Assembly (NCBI GenBank): GCA_041691815.1
Contig: JBEPTZ010000006.1
Location: 1-64,000 of the forward strand
Source of the DNA: 70-18 sp041691815
GTDB taxonomy: Bacteria > Pseudomonadota > Alphaproteobacteria > Acetobacterales > Acetobacteraceae
Direction of reading: 5' to 3'
Length of the DNA stretch: 64,000 bases
Part shown: positions 17,835 through 25,512 of the stretch, in pieces
Layout: every line of letters starts with the position of its first letter
Numbering within the stretch: the first letter of the stretch is position 1
Notes under the pieces: model-generated
Databases searched by the model: none
The model's input: only the letters and a program-made list of their open reading frames with translations
Told to the model about the DNA's origin: nothing
Translations under genes and position numbers: made by a program

Positions 17835-18371
17835 GTGACCTCGTACCGCGATTTGCGCACCGGGCGGCTGGCGATGACGCCGGTGGCGTGGGGTGATCTG
17901 GCCGATCTGCGGGCGCTGAAGGGCGATCCGCGAGTGCATGCGATCATGCTGGGCGGCGTGCGCACGGCGCAGCAGGCGGCCGACGACCTGGCGGAGGACA
18001 TCATGTTCTGGGGCCGGCACGGCGTCGGCATGTGGGCGGTGCGGCTGGCCGGGTCGGGCGAGTTCGTCGGCACCGTCGGGCTGCACGAGCGGCCGGACGG
18101 GCGGGGGATCGCGCTGCGGTTCGTGGTGACCGCCGAGGCGCAGGGGCGCGGCTATGCCAGCGAGGCGGCGGGGGCGGCGCTGCGGTTTGCGCATGAGCGG
18201 GCCGGGCTTGAGGTGGTGATCGCGGTGGTGCGGGAGAGCAACATCGCCTCGCGCCAGGTGCTGGGGGCGATCGGCATGCGGGAATGCGACTCGTTTCGCC
18301 GCGACGGCGGTCTGGTGCTGGTGTATGACAGCCGCGGCGGAAAGCGGGCGTATCAGGTGCCGGTGAAGTAG
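17835..18371 (+). CDS. GNAT family N-acetyltransferase
   Basis: A 178-residue RimJ/RimL-type acetyltransferase. LRTGRLAMTPVAWGDL is the typical start. The acetyl-CoA-binding loop is VVTAEAQGRGYASEAAGAAL (R/Q-x-x-G-x-G/A pattern), and ESNIASRQVLGAIGM is the usual helix after it. The acceptor is unknown. The start is uncertain: GTG at 17835 or TTG at 17820, neither with a clear ribosome site. Its last 19 bp overlap the 3' end of the convergent tadE-like gene. Confidence 0.85.
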   Translation: MTSYRDLRTGRLAMTPVAWGDLADLRALKGDPRVHAIMLGGVRTAQQAADDLAEDIMFWGRHGVGMWAVRLAGSGEFVGTVGLHERPDGRGIALRFVVTAEAQGRGYASEAAGAALRFAHERAGLEVVIAVVRESNIASRQVLGAIGMRECDSFRRDGGLVLVYDSRGGKRAYQVPVK

Positions 18372-18814
18372 CAGGCCTTGGCGGTCACCGATCCGCCGCC
18401 GAGGATGCCCGGCAGCGGCACACTGCCGACAAACTGCGAGGTGATGGTGACGCGGGCATAGTGGCCGGGGGCGCTGGAGCAGGTGACGTTGGTCTCCAGC
18501 GTGACATTATCGGCGCTGACGGCATTGGAGTAGAGCCAGGTGGCGGCGGTGCTGACCGCGAACTGGGTGGGATTGCTGCAGGCCGAACTGCCGATCCCCA
18601 GGCAGCGCGCGGTTTGCGAGGCGGTGAGTTGCAGCACCACCTGGGTCCAGCCGAGCAGCGAGATCTCGATGACCGCCACCAGCAGAAACACCAGCATCGG
18701 GCCGACGATGGCGAATTCCAGCGCGACGACGCCGCTTGCATCATGCGCCAGGCGGCTGCGTGGCAGGCGGGCGGGGAGCAGGCGGGCGGGGGGCGGGTGC
18801 CGGGTGCCGCTCAT
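18353..18814 (-). CDS. TadE-like pilus assembly protein
   Basis: A 153-residue pseudopilin-like protein. After a basic leader, the segment GVVALEFAIVGPMLVFLLVA is the TadE processing and transmembrane signature (prepilin-like Glu followed by a hydrophobic helix). The rest is a periplasmic domain with paired Cys. The start overlaps the stop of the preceding tadE-like gene (ATGA). With its partner it lies divergent to the main tad operon and probably supplies minor pilins. Confidence 0.85.
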   Translation of the reverse strand: MSGTRHPPPARLLPARLPRSRLAHDASGVVALEFAIVGPMLVFLLVAVIEISLLGWTQVVLQLTASQTARCLGIGSSACSNPTQFAVSTAATWLYSNAVSADNVTLETNVTCSSAPGHYARVTITSQFVGSVPLPGILGGGSVTAKACYFTGT

Positions 18815-19308
18815 TGCAGCATCGCGGTCGCGGTCTGCACCACGGTGGTGGAGACCAGCTGGCTGAAGCCGGGCATCAGCGGGACATACGGATAGCTGGC
18901 GGTGATGACGATATAGGTGTTGGCCGGCGCGGTGGCGCCGGGGCAGGTGCTGGAATTGACCAGCGGCGAGAGAGTGACCGGATAGCTGGACGGACAATAC
19001 GGGCCCGGTCCGGCGACGGTGGCGGTGACGCCGTTGAGCCCGGTGGCGTACTGCATCACCGAGCGCAGGTTGGCCGCGGTGGTGGCAGCGCCCTGCACAT
19101 TGGCATATTGCACCGCGTTCATCAGGCCCGAGGCCATGACGATCTGCACCCGCAGCATCATGCCGAGGTCGATCCCGGCGCCCATCAGCGCCAGCAGCAC
19201 CGGTGCGGCCAGGGCGAATTCCAGGGTGGCCGACCCGCGCCCGCCACGCCGCCAAATGCCCCGCCACCGCCAGACGGCGGATCGGGATGATGCGATTGGC
19301 ACGGACAC
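18811..19308 (-). CDS. TadE/TadG-like pilus assembly protein
   Basis: A 165-residue minor-pilin-like protein with a basic N-terminus (WRWRGIWRRGGRG) and then SATLEFALAAPVLLALMGAG, the TadE-type Glu plus hydrophobic helix. A Thr/Ser/Pro-rich exported domain with two Cys follows. Its stop overlaps the start of the second tadE-like gene by 4 bp. The divergent CtrA-type regulator starts 192 bp away, so the gap between them should carry both promoters. Confidence 0.85.
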   Translation of the reverse strand: MSVPIASSRSAVWRWRGIWRRGGRGSATLEFALAAPVLLALMGAGIDLGMMLRVQIVMASGLMNAVQYANVQGAATTAANLRSVMQYATGLNGVTATVAGPGPYCPSSYPVTLSPLVNSSTCPGATAPANTYIVITASYPYVPLMPGFSQLVSTTVVQTATAMLQ

Positions 19309-19500
19309 GCGGCGGACTCCCTCCGGACGATGTTCCAGAGCCAGTATATCGGCGCAAATCCGGCAAAAGTCTGCCTGGTCAGACAGCTTAGTCCGCTGGG
19401 ATGAAGCGGCTCATCCGCGCCTCATCCCCCTGGCCGACTAGCTATTGGCAAGCCCGTTCGGCGACATTGAGCGACATTATCAGGCAACGGGACGTGATCA

Positions 19501-20235
19501 ATGCGTGTTCTTCTGGCCGGACCAGGCGGCAAGTTGGCCAGCGAAGCGGCGGGCATGCTCGATGTCCGCTGTTTTTCGCTGGACCCGGTGCCGACCGGCG
19601 AGGAGGCATTACAGCGGGCGCGCGCCGATGGCTACGACGTGATCGCCTTCGACGTGATGCTGCCGGACATGACCGGGCTGGAATTCGTCCGGCGGCTGCG
19701 GCTGGCGCGCTGCGCCACGCCGGCGGTGGCGCTGGTGCGGATACTGTCGGCGCGCGACCGGGCGAAGCTGCTGGACACTGGCGCGGATGATGTGGTGACG
19801 CTGCCGTGCGAGGTCGAGGAATTCGCGGCCAGGGTGCGGGCGGTGGGCCGGCGGGCGCGCGGGTTCACCCAGTCGGTGCTGCGCTGCGGGCCGGTGGAAC
19901 TGCACATGGACAGCCGGCTGGCGCAGGTGAACGGGCAGGATCTGCGGCTGTCGCCGACCGAGTTCCGGGTGCTGCAGCTGCTGCTGCTGCGCAAGGGCGC
20001 GCTGGTCACCAAGACCGCGCTGATGGACGCGCTGTACAACGACCCAGACGAGCCGGAGATCAAGTCGATCGACGTGCTGATGCACCGGCTGCGCAAGCGG
20101 CTGGCGGCGGGCGGCGCCGGGGCGCTGATCAGCACCGTCTGGGGCGCCGGCTACATCGTGCGCGACCCGGCGGTGAGCGTGAATATCGCCGACACCGCGA
20201 TCCATCTGAACGGCGCGGCGCTGGCGGTGCACTGA
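19501..20235 (+). CDS. CtrA-like response regulator with degenerate receiver
   Basis: A 244-residue OmpR-class regulator. The C-terminal winged helix (about 128-222), with LSPTEFRVLQLLLLRKGALV, EPEIKSIDVLMHRLRKRL and TVWGAGYIVRDP, closely follows CtrA of alphaproteobacteria. The receiver keeps the phospho-acceptor position (Asp51 in AFDVMLPDMTG). It has lost the acidic pocket: CtrA's E7-D8-D9 is G7-P8-G9 here. The conserved Lys is replaced by Leu101 (VVTLPC), and the Thr/Ser switch region reads VALVRI. Phosphorylation is therefore doubtful. Lying between the tadE-like pair and flp, it probably controls the pilus genes. Confidence 0.85.
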   Translation: MRVLLAGPGGKLASEAAGMLDVRCFSLDPVPTGEEALQRARADGYDVIAFDVMLPDMTGLEFVRRLRLARCATPAVALVRILSARDRAKLLDTGADDVVTLPCEVEEFAARVRAVGRRARGFTQSVLRCGPVELHMDSRLAQVNGQDLRLSPTEFRVLQLLLLRKGALVTKTALMDALYNDPDEPEIKSIDVLMHRLRKRLAAGGAGALISTVWGAGYIVRDPAVSVNIADTAIHLNGAALAVH

Positions 20236-20581
20236 CCGGCCGGCGGCCAGGTGCCGCCGCCGCTCCCGGTGCCGGCGAGGATGGGCGTATCCGATCGGAT
20301 AATTCGCATCCACCGCAAGCAATTCAACAATAAAATTTACCAAGTATTAGTCCATCGCAGATGTACCTGCGATGGATGTTGGCGATTTTGCAGATCGTAT
20401 GACTATTTTATTTTGTAAGAATTTCGCAAATATGACTTAGTTCTTTCAATTAACGTTATTTGTAATCGCATTGTAAGAAGATTCGTTTAAACATTTTGTC
20501 ACCCGATATGACACGCACCACTCACGGTGCTTCGGGCACGCAGTCCAATGGCTGTGACAACGCACAACAAGGAGCGATTTC
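20236..20581. other. AT-rich control region upstream of flp
   Basis: This 346-bp gap is markedly AT-rich from about 20320 to 20520, unlike the GC-rich genes around it. It contains a perfect inverted repeat, CCATCGCAG-N6-CTGCGATGG (20352-20375), which could terminate the regulator mRNA or bind a dimer. Single TTAA motifs occur but not the full TTAA-N7-TTAA CtrA box. AAGGAG at about 20569 serves the flp start. Confidence 0.6.
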
Positions 20582-20758
20582 ATGCTGTACCTGATGTCCA
20601 AATACGAGAGCCTGAAGTCCGACCGTCGCGGCGTGACCGCGCTGGAATATGCGGTGGTGGCATCGGTCATCATCGCCGTGGTGATCACCGCGATGACCTC
20701 CTTCGGCGGGATCATCACCACCAAGGTTGCGGCGCTGGGCAGCACGATCAACCCGTGA
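20582..20758 (+). CDS. flp: Flp/Fap-type major pilin
   Basis: A 58-residue pilin precursor. The leader MLYLMSKYESLKSDRRG ends at Gly, and the mature part begins VTALEYAVVASVIIAVVI, the Flp motif with Glu5-Tyr6 and a hydrophobic helix. The prepilin peptidase CpaA next door should cleave after the Gly. AAGGAG 7-8 nt before the ATG supports the start at 20582; an internal ATG at 20594 is possible. It is separated from cpaA by 151 bp, allowing higher expression of the pilin alone. Confidence 0.93.
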   Translation: MLYLMSKYESLKSDRRGVTALEYAVVASVIIAVVITAMTSFGGIITTKVAALGSTINP

Positions 20759-20909
20759 TCCGAACGCGTCCGATCAGCCGGCCTACGTGAACTGGTTCAG
20801 CGCGGCGTTCGTTCCTTCCGGACGCCGCGCTGATACCGGCACCCCATCCTGCCGGCACTGCATCGCGAACGACAGGACCCCTCCCCCTCCAACCCTCAGG
20901 TGAAGCAAG

Positions 20910-21449
20910 ATGACCGCCGCTGTTCCGTCGCTGCTCACCGCCGCCATCCCATTCGTCTGTGCCGCCCTGCTGGTGGCCGCCGCGGCGACCGATCTTGCCG
21001 CGCGCATCATTCCCAACCGCATTCCGCTGCTGCTGATCGCACTCGGCCTGGCGCTGCACCTGGCGCAGGGCACCCTGGTTGCCGGCCTGCTGGTCGCGGC
21101 ATTGGTGTTCGTGGTGCTGCTGGTCGCCTGGCATTTCGGCGCCATGGGCGGCGGCGACGTGAAGCTGCTGGCCGCCACTGCGTTCTGCGTGGCACCGGTC
21201 ACCGTGCCGCTGCTGATCATGCGCGTCGGCCTGGCCGGCGGTGTGCTCGGCGTGGCCTATCTGGTGGCGCGGCGCACGGTGCGGGCGCCGCTGGGCGCAC
21301 CGCGGCGCGGCGCCAGCCGTTCGTTCACGGCCAGCTGCGCCGCACTGCCTGGCCGGGTGTGGCGCGCCGAGCGCTGGCGCATCAGCCGGCACGCCCCCCT
21401 GCCCTACGGGATCGCCATCGCTGTCGGCGGCCTGCTCACCCTGACCTGA
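20910..21449 (+). CDS. cpaA: Prepilin peptidase CpaA/TadV
   Basis: A 179-residue polytopic membrane aspartyl protease (A24 family) lacking the methyltransferase domain, as is usual for TadV. The two catalytic Asp are visible: Asp28 in AATDLAARIIPN and Asp83 in the GGGDVKLL motif. It matures the Flp pilin and TadE-type pseudopilins. The C-terminal 60 residues are more basic and Ser/Arg-rich than usual. cpaB starts 10 bp later. Confidence 0.92.
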   Translation: MTAAVPSLLTAAIPFVCAALLVAAAATDLAARIIPNRIPLLLIALGLALHLAQGTLVAGLLVAALVFVVLLVAWHFGAMGGGDVKLLAATAFCVAPVTVPLLIMRVGLAGGVLGVAYLVARRTVRAPLGAPRRGASRSFTASCAALPGRVWRAERWRISRHAPLPYGIAIAVGGLLTLT

Positions 21450-21459
21450 AGGTGGCATC

Positions 21460-22302
21460 ATGATCATCCGCGTCATTCTGTTCGTGCTGATGGCCACCGG
21501 GGTGGTCGGGTTCGGCACCGTGGCCTGGATCGCCACCCGCCCGCCGGCCGAGGCACATGCTGCCGCCGTGGTGGTGCCGAAGCTGGGCGTGATCGTCGCC
21601 TCCCACGACCTGCAGGCCGGCAGCCTGCTGAAGCCGGAGGATATCAGGGCGGAACAGATCGCCGACACCGACATCCCGGCCAACGCCAAGCAGGACACCC
21701 AGGATAACCGCGCCGCATTGGTCGGTGCGATGCTCCGCCGGCCGCTGGCCAAGGGCGAGGTGCTGCGCGACGTCGACGTGATGACCACCCGCGACCACGG
21801 CTTCCTGGCCGCCGTGGTCAAGCCGGGGATGCGGGCGATCTCGATCGGGGTGGACGCGGTTTCCGGCACCGCCGGGCTGATCTGGCCGGGCGATCGGGTC
21901 GACGTGATCCTGCTGCAATCGATCGAGGACCCGACCCTGCCGCTGGGCCGGCGGGTGGCGGCGGAAACCGTGCTTTCCAACGCCCGCGTTGTGGCTATCG
22001 ACAAGCAACTGGTGCAAGGTGCGGTACCCGGCGCCTCCGACGCCTCGGTCGCCCGCACGGTGACGCTGGAGGTGACTGCCGGGGAGGCTGAGCGTGTCTC
22101 GGTGGCCGGCCGGATCGGACATCTTTCGCTCACGGTGCGAGCGGCGGATGCCAATGCTGGCCAGCTGGTCGTGGCTGCGCGCCAGCCTCCCGTGTTTGCC
22201 AGCGACGTCTCCCATGCCCTGGTGGGGCAGCAGAAGCGACCGAAGGTCAATACGATCAAAGTGTATCCAGGTGCGGGCAAGAGCGAGGAGTTCAAGTTCT
22301 GA
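21460..22302 (+). CDS. cpaB: Flp pilus assembly protein CpaB (RcpC)
   Basis: A 280-residue inner-membrane-anchored periplasmic protein. One N-terminal helix (residues 3-25) is followed by a SAF-type domain (VIVASHDLQAGSLLKPEDIR, RRPLAKGEVLRDVDV) and the RcpC/CpaB core (GMRAISIGVDAVSGTAGLIWPGDRVDV, split over about 120-150). It is thought to stabilise the secretin. Its stop codon shares one base with the cpaC start (TGATG). Confidence 0.93.
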   Translation: MIIRVILFVLMATGVVGFGTVAWIATRPPAEAHAAAVVVPKLGVIVASHDLQAGSLLKPEDIRAEQIADTDIPANAKQDTQDNRAALVGAMLRRPLAKGEVLRDVDVMTTRDHGFLAAVVKPGMRAISIGVDAVSGTAGLIWPGDRVDVILLQSIEDPTLPLGRRVAAETVLSNARVVAIDKQLVQGAVPGASDASVARTVTLEVTAGEAERVSVAGRIGHLSLTVRAADANAGQLVVAARQPPVFASDVSHALVGQQKRPKVNTIKVYPGAGKSEEFKF

Positions 22303-23864
22303 TGCCCCACCGCCGCCTTCCGCCACCGCCCAACCCGGCCCGCGGCCGGGTGCGGCGCGTTGTGCCGCCGATGTTTGCCGCCACGCTGCTGCCGGGTACG
22401 CTGCTCGCCGGCGCGCTGCTGGCCGGGCTTGCCGCTGGCGCGCCACCGGCACGCGCCCAGCCGGTGCCGCTGACCCCGGCCGTCACCGTGACTCCGCCAG
22501 CCGCCCCGCCGGCGCCCATTGCGGCACCCGTCGCGGCACCCGTCGCAGCCGCCCCGGCGCCGCGTGCCGCCGGCCCGGCCGCGGTGGCGATAGACCCGAT
22601 CGAGCATCGCCGCCTGAGCTTCGAAGCCGGCGCCGGGCAACTGGTGACCCTGCGCTCGCCGGCCACCAACGTGTTTGTCGCCGATCCGAAAGTGGCCGAG
22701 GTGCGGCCAGGCAGCACCACCACGCTGTTCATCTTCGGCGTCGGCCCCGGCCATACCACGGTGGCGGCGCTGGACGACAACGGCGCCGCGGTGGCGCAGT
22801 ATGACGTGACGGTGCGCCCCTCGCTGTTCCTGTCCGGCCAGGCCGAGCGGGCGATCGCCCAGGTGATGCCGAACAGCCATGTGCAGGTGATCCCGCAGCC
22901 CAAGGGCCTGCTGGTCAGCGGCCGGATCAACAACCCGCAGGACGCCGCGCGGGTGCTGGCGGTGGCCAAGAGCTTCCTGCCGGAAGGCCAGACGGTGGAA
23001 GACCAGCTTGCCGTCGCGGCGCCGGTGCAGGTGACGCTGCGGGTGCGGATCGCCGAGATGTCGCGCTCGGTCACCCGCAACCTCGGCATCAACTGGCAGG
23101 CGCTGGGCACCATCGGCAGCATCGCCAAGCTGCCGGCGTTGTCGGTCGCCGCCAATACCCTGGCCTCGGCCGCCTGCGTCTCGGTGGGCTGCCAGGGGAT
23201 CGGCTTCAACGCGGTGATCGACGCACTGGCGCAGGACAATCTGGCGCATGTGCTGGCCGAGCCGAACCTCACCGTGATGAGCGGCCAGTCCGCCAGCTTC
23301 CTGGCCGGCGGCGAGTTCCCGATTCCGGTCGGCCAGCAGAATGGCCAGATCACCATCACCTTCAAGCGGTTCGGCGTGAACCTCGATTTCACCCCGACCG
23401 TGCTGACCGACGGGCGGATCAACCTGAAGGTCAAGCCCGAGGTCAGCCAGCTCAGCACGATCGGCGCGGTGACTTTGCCGGCCGGCAATGCCAGCATCAC
23501 CATCCCGGCGCTGACGGTGCGGCGGGCGGAGACCACGGTGGAGCTCGGCAGCGGCCAGAGCTTCGCCATCGCCGGGCTGCTGCAGGACAGTTCGACCCAG
23601 GGCGATAGCGGCCTGCCGGGCCTGGGCGAACTGCCGGTGCTTGGCGCGCTGTTCCGCTCCGATCATTTCCAGCGCAACGAGACCGAGCTGGTGATCCTGG
23701 TCACCCCCTATATCGCCGCCCCGGTCAGCGACCCCGGCCGGCTGCGCATCGCCGGGGCCAATTTTGTGCCGCCTACCGACCTGGAACGCGTGTTCGGGCT
23801 GCGCCAGGTCAGCCAGTACGTCGCCGGTGCCACTCCACGTCAGCCAGGATTCATTGTGCAATGA
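22302..23864 (+). CDS. cpaC: Secretin CpaC (RcpA) of the Tad pilus
   Basis: A 520-residue outer-membrane secretin. After an Arg/Pro-rich start there is a signal peptide ending near PPARAQ, then an Ala/Pro-rich linker. The pilus N-terminal domain follows (LSFEAGAGQLVTL, FVADPKVAEVRPG), then a BON-like segment and the secretin core with VLAEPNLTVMSGQSASFLAG, GVNLDFTPTVL and the C-terminal TELVILVTPYI. It forms the outer-membrane channel for the Flp pilus. The cpaD-like gene overlaps its end by 4 bp. Confidence 0.93.
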   Translation: MPHRRLPPPPNPARGRVRRVVPPMFAATLLPGTLLAGALLAGLAAGAPPARAQPVPLTPAVTVTPPAAPPAPIAAPVAAPVAAAPAPRAAGPAAVAIDPIEHRRLSFEAGAGQLVTLRSPATNVFVADPKVAEVRPGSTTTLFIFGVGPGHTTVAALDDNGAAVAQYDVTVRPSLFLSGQAERAIAQVMPNSHVQVIPQPKGLLVSGRINNPQDAARVLAVAKSFLPEGQTVEDQLAVAAPVQVTLRVRIAEMSRSVTRNLGINWQALGTIGSIAKLPALSVAANTLASAACVSVGCQGIGFNAVIDALAQDNLAHVLAEPNLTVMSGQSASFLAGGEFPIPVGQQNGQITITFKRFGVNLDFTPTVLTDGRINLKVKPEVSQLSTIGAVTLPAGNASITIPALTVRRAETTVELGSGQSFAIAGLLQDSSTQGDSGLPGLGELPVLGALFRSDHFQRNETELVILVTPYIAAPVSDPGRLRIAGANFVPPTDLERVFGLRQVSQYVAGATPRQPGFIVQ

Positions 23865-24235
23865 CCCATTTCCGCCGTGTCGTGCTCTGGATCAGCCATC
23901 CGACCGGGCTGCCCCGCCCGGCCCGGCTGGTGCTGGCCGGGCTGGTGCTCGCTGTATTGCCGCTGGCCGGCTGTGCCGATGGCTACCGCGACTCCTATGT
24001 CCGCGCCGGCACCTGGCATCCGGAGGGGATCAACAACATCAACATCGCCGCCCAGGTGGCCGATCCGCACGACCTGGTGCGCGGGCGCGATATCGCCCAG
24101 CCGAACTATCGTACCTCGGCGGCCGCGGTGGCCAATCTGTGGGCGGGCAAGGCCGGCAAGGACGCGGCCGCCGGCGCGGGGGCCGCCGGTGGGGCCGGCG
24201 GCGCAGGCGCTGCCCCGGCGGGGACCACACCATGA
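23861..24235 (+). CDS. cpaD: Short CpaD-like pilus lipoprotein
   Basis: A 124-residue lipoprotein: the lipobox LPLAGC is preceded by a hydrophobic signal. Only about 60 residues of recognisable sequence follow. INNINIAAQVADPHDLVRGR matches the C-terminal part of CpaD (N-x-A-x-x-V-x-D-P-x-D-L-V), and a Gly/Ala tail ends the protein. Usual CpaD is roughly 200 residues or more and has an N-terminal domain that is absent here. It overlaps cpaC and cpaE by 4 bp at each end (ATGA), so the reduction is within an intact operon and not an obvious frameshift. Confidence 0.8.
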   Translation: MTHFRRVVLWISHPTGLPRPARLVLAGLVLAVLPLAGCADGYRDSYVRAGTWHPEGINNINIAAQVADPHDLVRGRDIAQPNYRTSAAAVANLWAGKAGKDAAAGAGAAGGAGGAGAAPAGTTP

Positions 24236-25512
24236 GCGCCGGCCTCGCACCTCCCAGCATGTCCGCGCTGGGCGGCGACATGCTGGAGCCGAACGCCAGC
24301 CGGCACGACCGGCCGGCGTTCATCGCCTTTGTCAATGACAGCACCACCGAGGCGGTGTTGCGCGACGGGCTGGTGGACATGCTGCCCGGCGGCACCGATA
24401 TCCGCCGCGGCGGCATCCGCGCCGCGATCGCCGCCCTGCAGAAGGCCACCACGCCGCGGGTGCTGGTGGTGGATGTCAGCGGCCATGACGAACCGCTGAC
24501 CGCGCTGGCGATGCTGTCCGAGGTGGTCGAGCCGGATGTCTGCGTGCTGGTGGTCGGCGACTCGGACGACCTGAATTTCTACCGCGAGGTCACCCGTGGC
24601 CTGGGTGCAGCCGAATACCTGTGCAAACCGCTGTCGCGCGACGTGGTCAGCCGGCATTTCGGCCCGCTGGCGCTGGGGCGGGTGCCGGCCAGCGCCGCCT
24701 CGCTCGGCGGCCGCATGGTCACCGTCACCGGCGCGCATGGCGGTACCGGCGCCAGCACCATCGCCGCCAATCTGGCCTGGCACCTCGGCATCACCAAGCG
24801 CCGCCACACCGTCCTGCTGGACGGCGACATGCATCGCGGCACCGCCGCCCTGCTGCTGAACGCCACCCCCGGCCCCGGCCTGCGGCTGGCGCTGGAAAGC
24901 CCGGAGCGGGTGGACAGCCTGCTGGCCGAGCGCGCCGCCAACCCGGTGGGCGACCGGCTGCACGTGCTGTCCAGCCAGGAGGATCTTTCCGAGCAGCCGC
25001 AGGTGGCGCCCGGCGCCGGCCCGGCGCTGCTGGATGCGTTGCGCCGCCGCTACAATTTCATCGTCGCCGATGCGCCGTACAGCGCATCGAGCTTCCATCA
25101 CGAATTGCTGGAACTGAGCCATCAGCGGGTGATCGTGACCCTGCCGACCCTGGTCGGCATCCGTGACACGCTGCGCCTGCTGGCGCTGCTGCCCGGCGCC
25201 GAGCAGATCCAGCGCGCGGTGGTGGTGCTGAACCGGGTCGGCATGCCGGGCGGTCTTCCGCGCAAGCAGGTGGAGCAGGCGCTGGCCATGAAGGCCGACG
25301 TCGTCATCCCCGACCAGCCGCGCCAGCTGGCCGCCGCCGCCACGGTGGGCGAGCCGGCGGTGAACACCCGCGGCCCGTTCCAGGGCGCGATCCATGAACT
25401 GGCCCGCCAGGTGGCCGCCACCGACCTGCTGGACACCGCCGCCGGCCGCGGCGAGGCCGAGGCCCACGCGCCCTCGCGCGGACGCTGGGGCCTGGGCCGG
25501 CTGTTCCGATGA
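24232..25512 (+). CDS. cpaE: CpaE/TadZ pilus localisation ATPase
   Basis: A 426-residue protein with an N-terminal receiver-like domain (about 25-140, VLVVDVSGHDE, GAAEYLCKPLS) and a MinD/ParA-type ATPase domain. The P-loop AHGGTGASTIAANLAW (from about residue 168) is the deviant form in which the signature Lys is replaced, typical of CpaE/TadZ. CpaE places the Tad machinery at the pole. It overlaps both neighbours by 4 bp. Confidence 0.92.
   Translation: MSAGLAPPSMSALGGDMLEPNASRHDRPAFIAFVNDSTTEAVLRDGLVDMLPGGTDIRRGGIRAAIAALQKATTPRVLVVDVSGHDEPLTALAMLSEVVEPDVCVLVVGDSDDLNFYREVTRGLGAAEYLCKPLSRDVVSRHFGPLALGRVPASAASLGGRMVTVTGAHGGTGASTIAANLAWHLGITKRRHTVLLDGDMHRGTAALLLNATPGPGLRLALESPERVDSLLAERAANPVGDRLHVLSSQEDLSEQPQVAPGAGPALLDALRRRYNFIVADAPYSASSFHHELLELSHQRVIVTLPTLVGIRDTLRLLALLPGAEQIQRAVVVLNRVGMPGGLPRKQVEQALAMKADVVIPDQPRQLAAAATVGEPAVNTRGPFQGAIHELARQVAATDLLDTAAGRGEAEAHAPSRGRWGLGRLFR

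Noticed and set aside
20440..20500. CtrA box before flp
   Set aside because: TTAA is followed at the right distance only by TGTA; other TTAA motifs lack a partner at 7-bp spacing.
20748..23861. 1037-codon minus-strand frame opposite cpaA-cpaC
   Set aside because: A high-GC shadow frame: it spans several coupled real genes and has the low-complexity Arg/His/Gln composition of such shadows.
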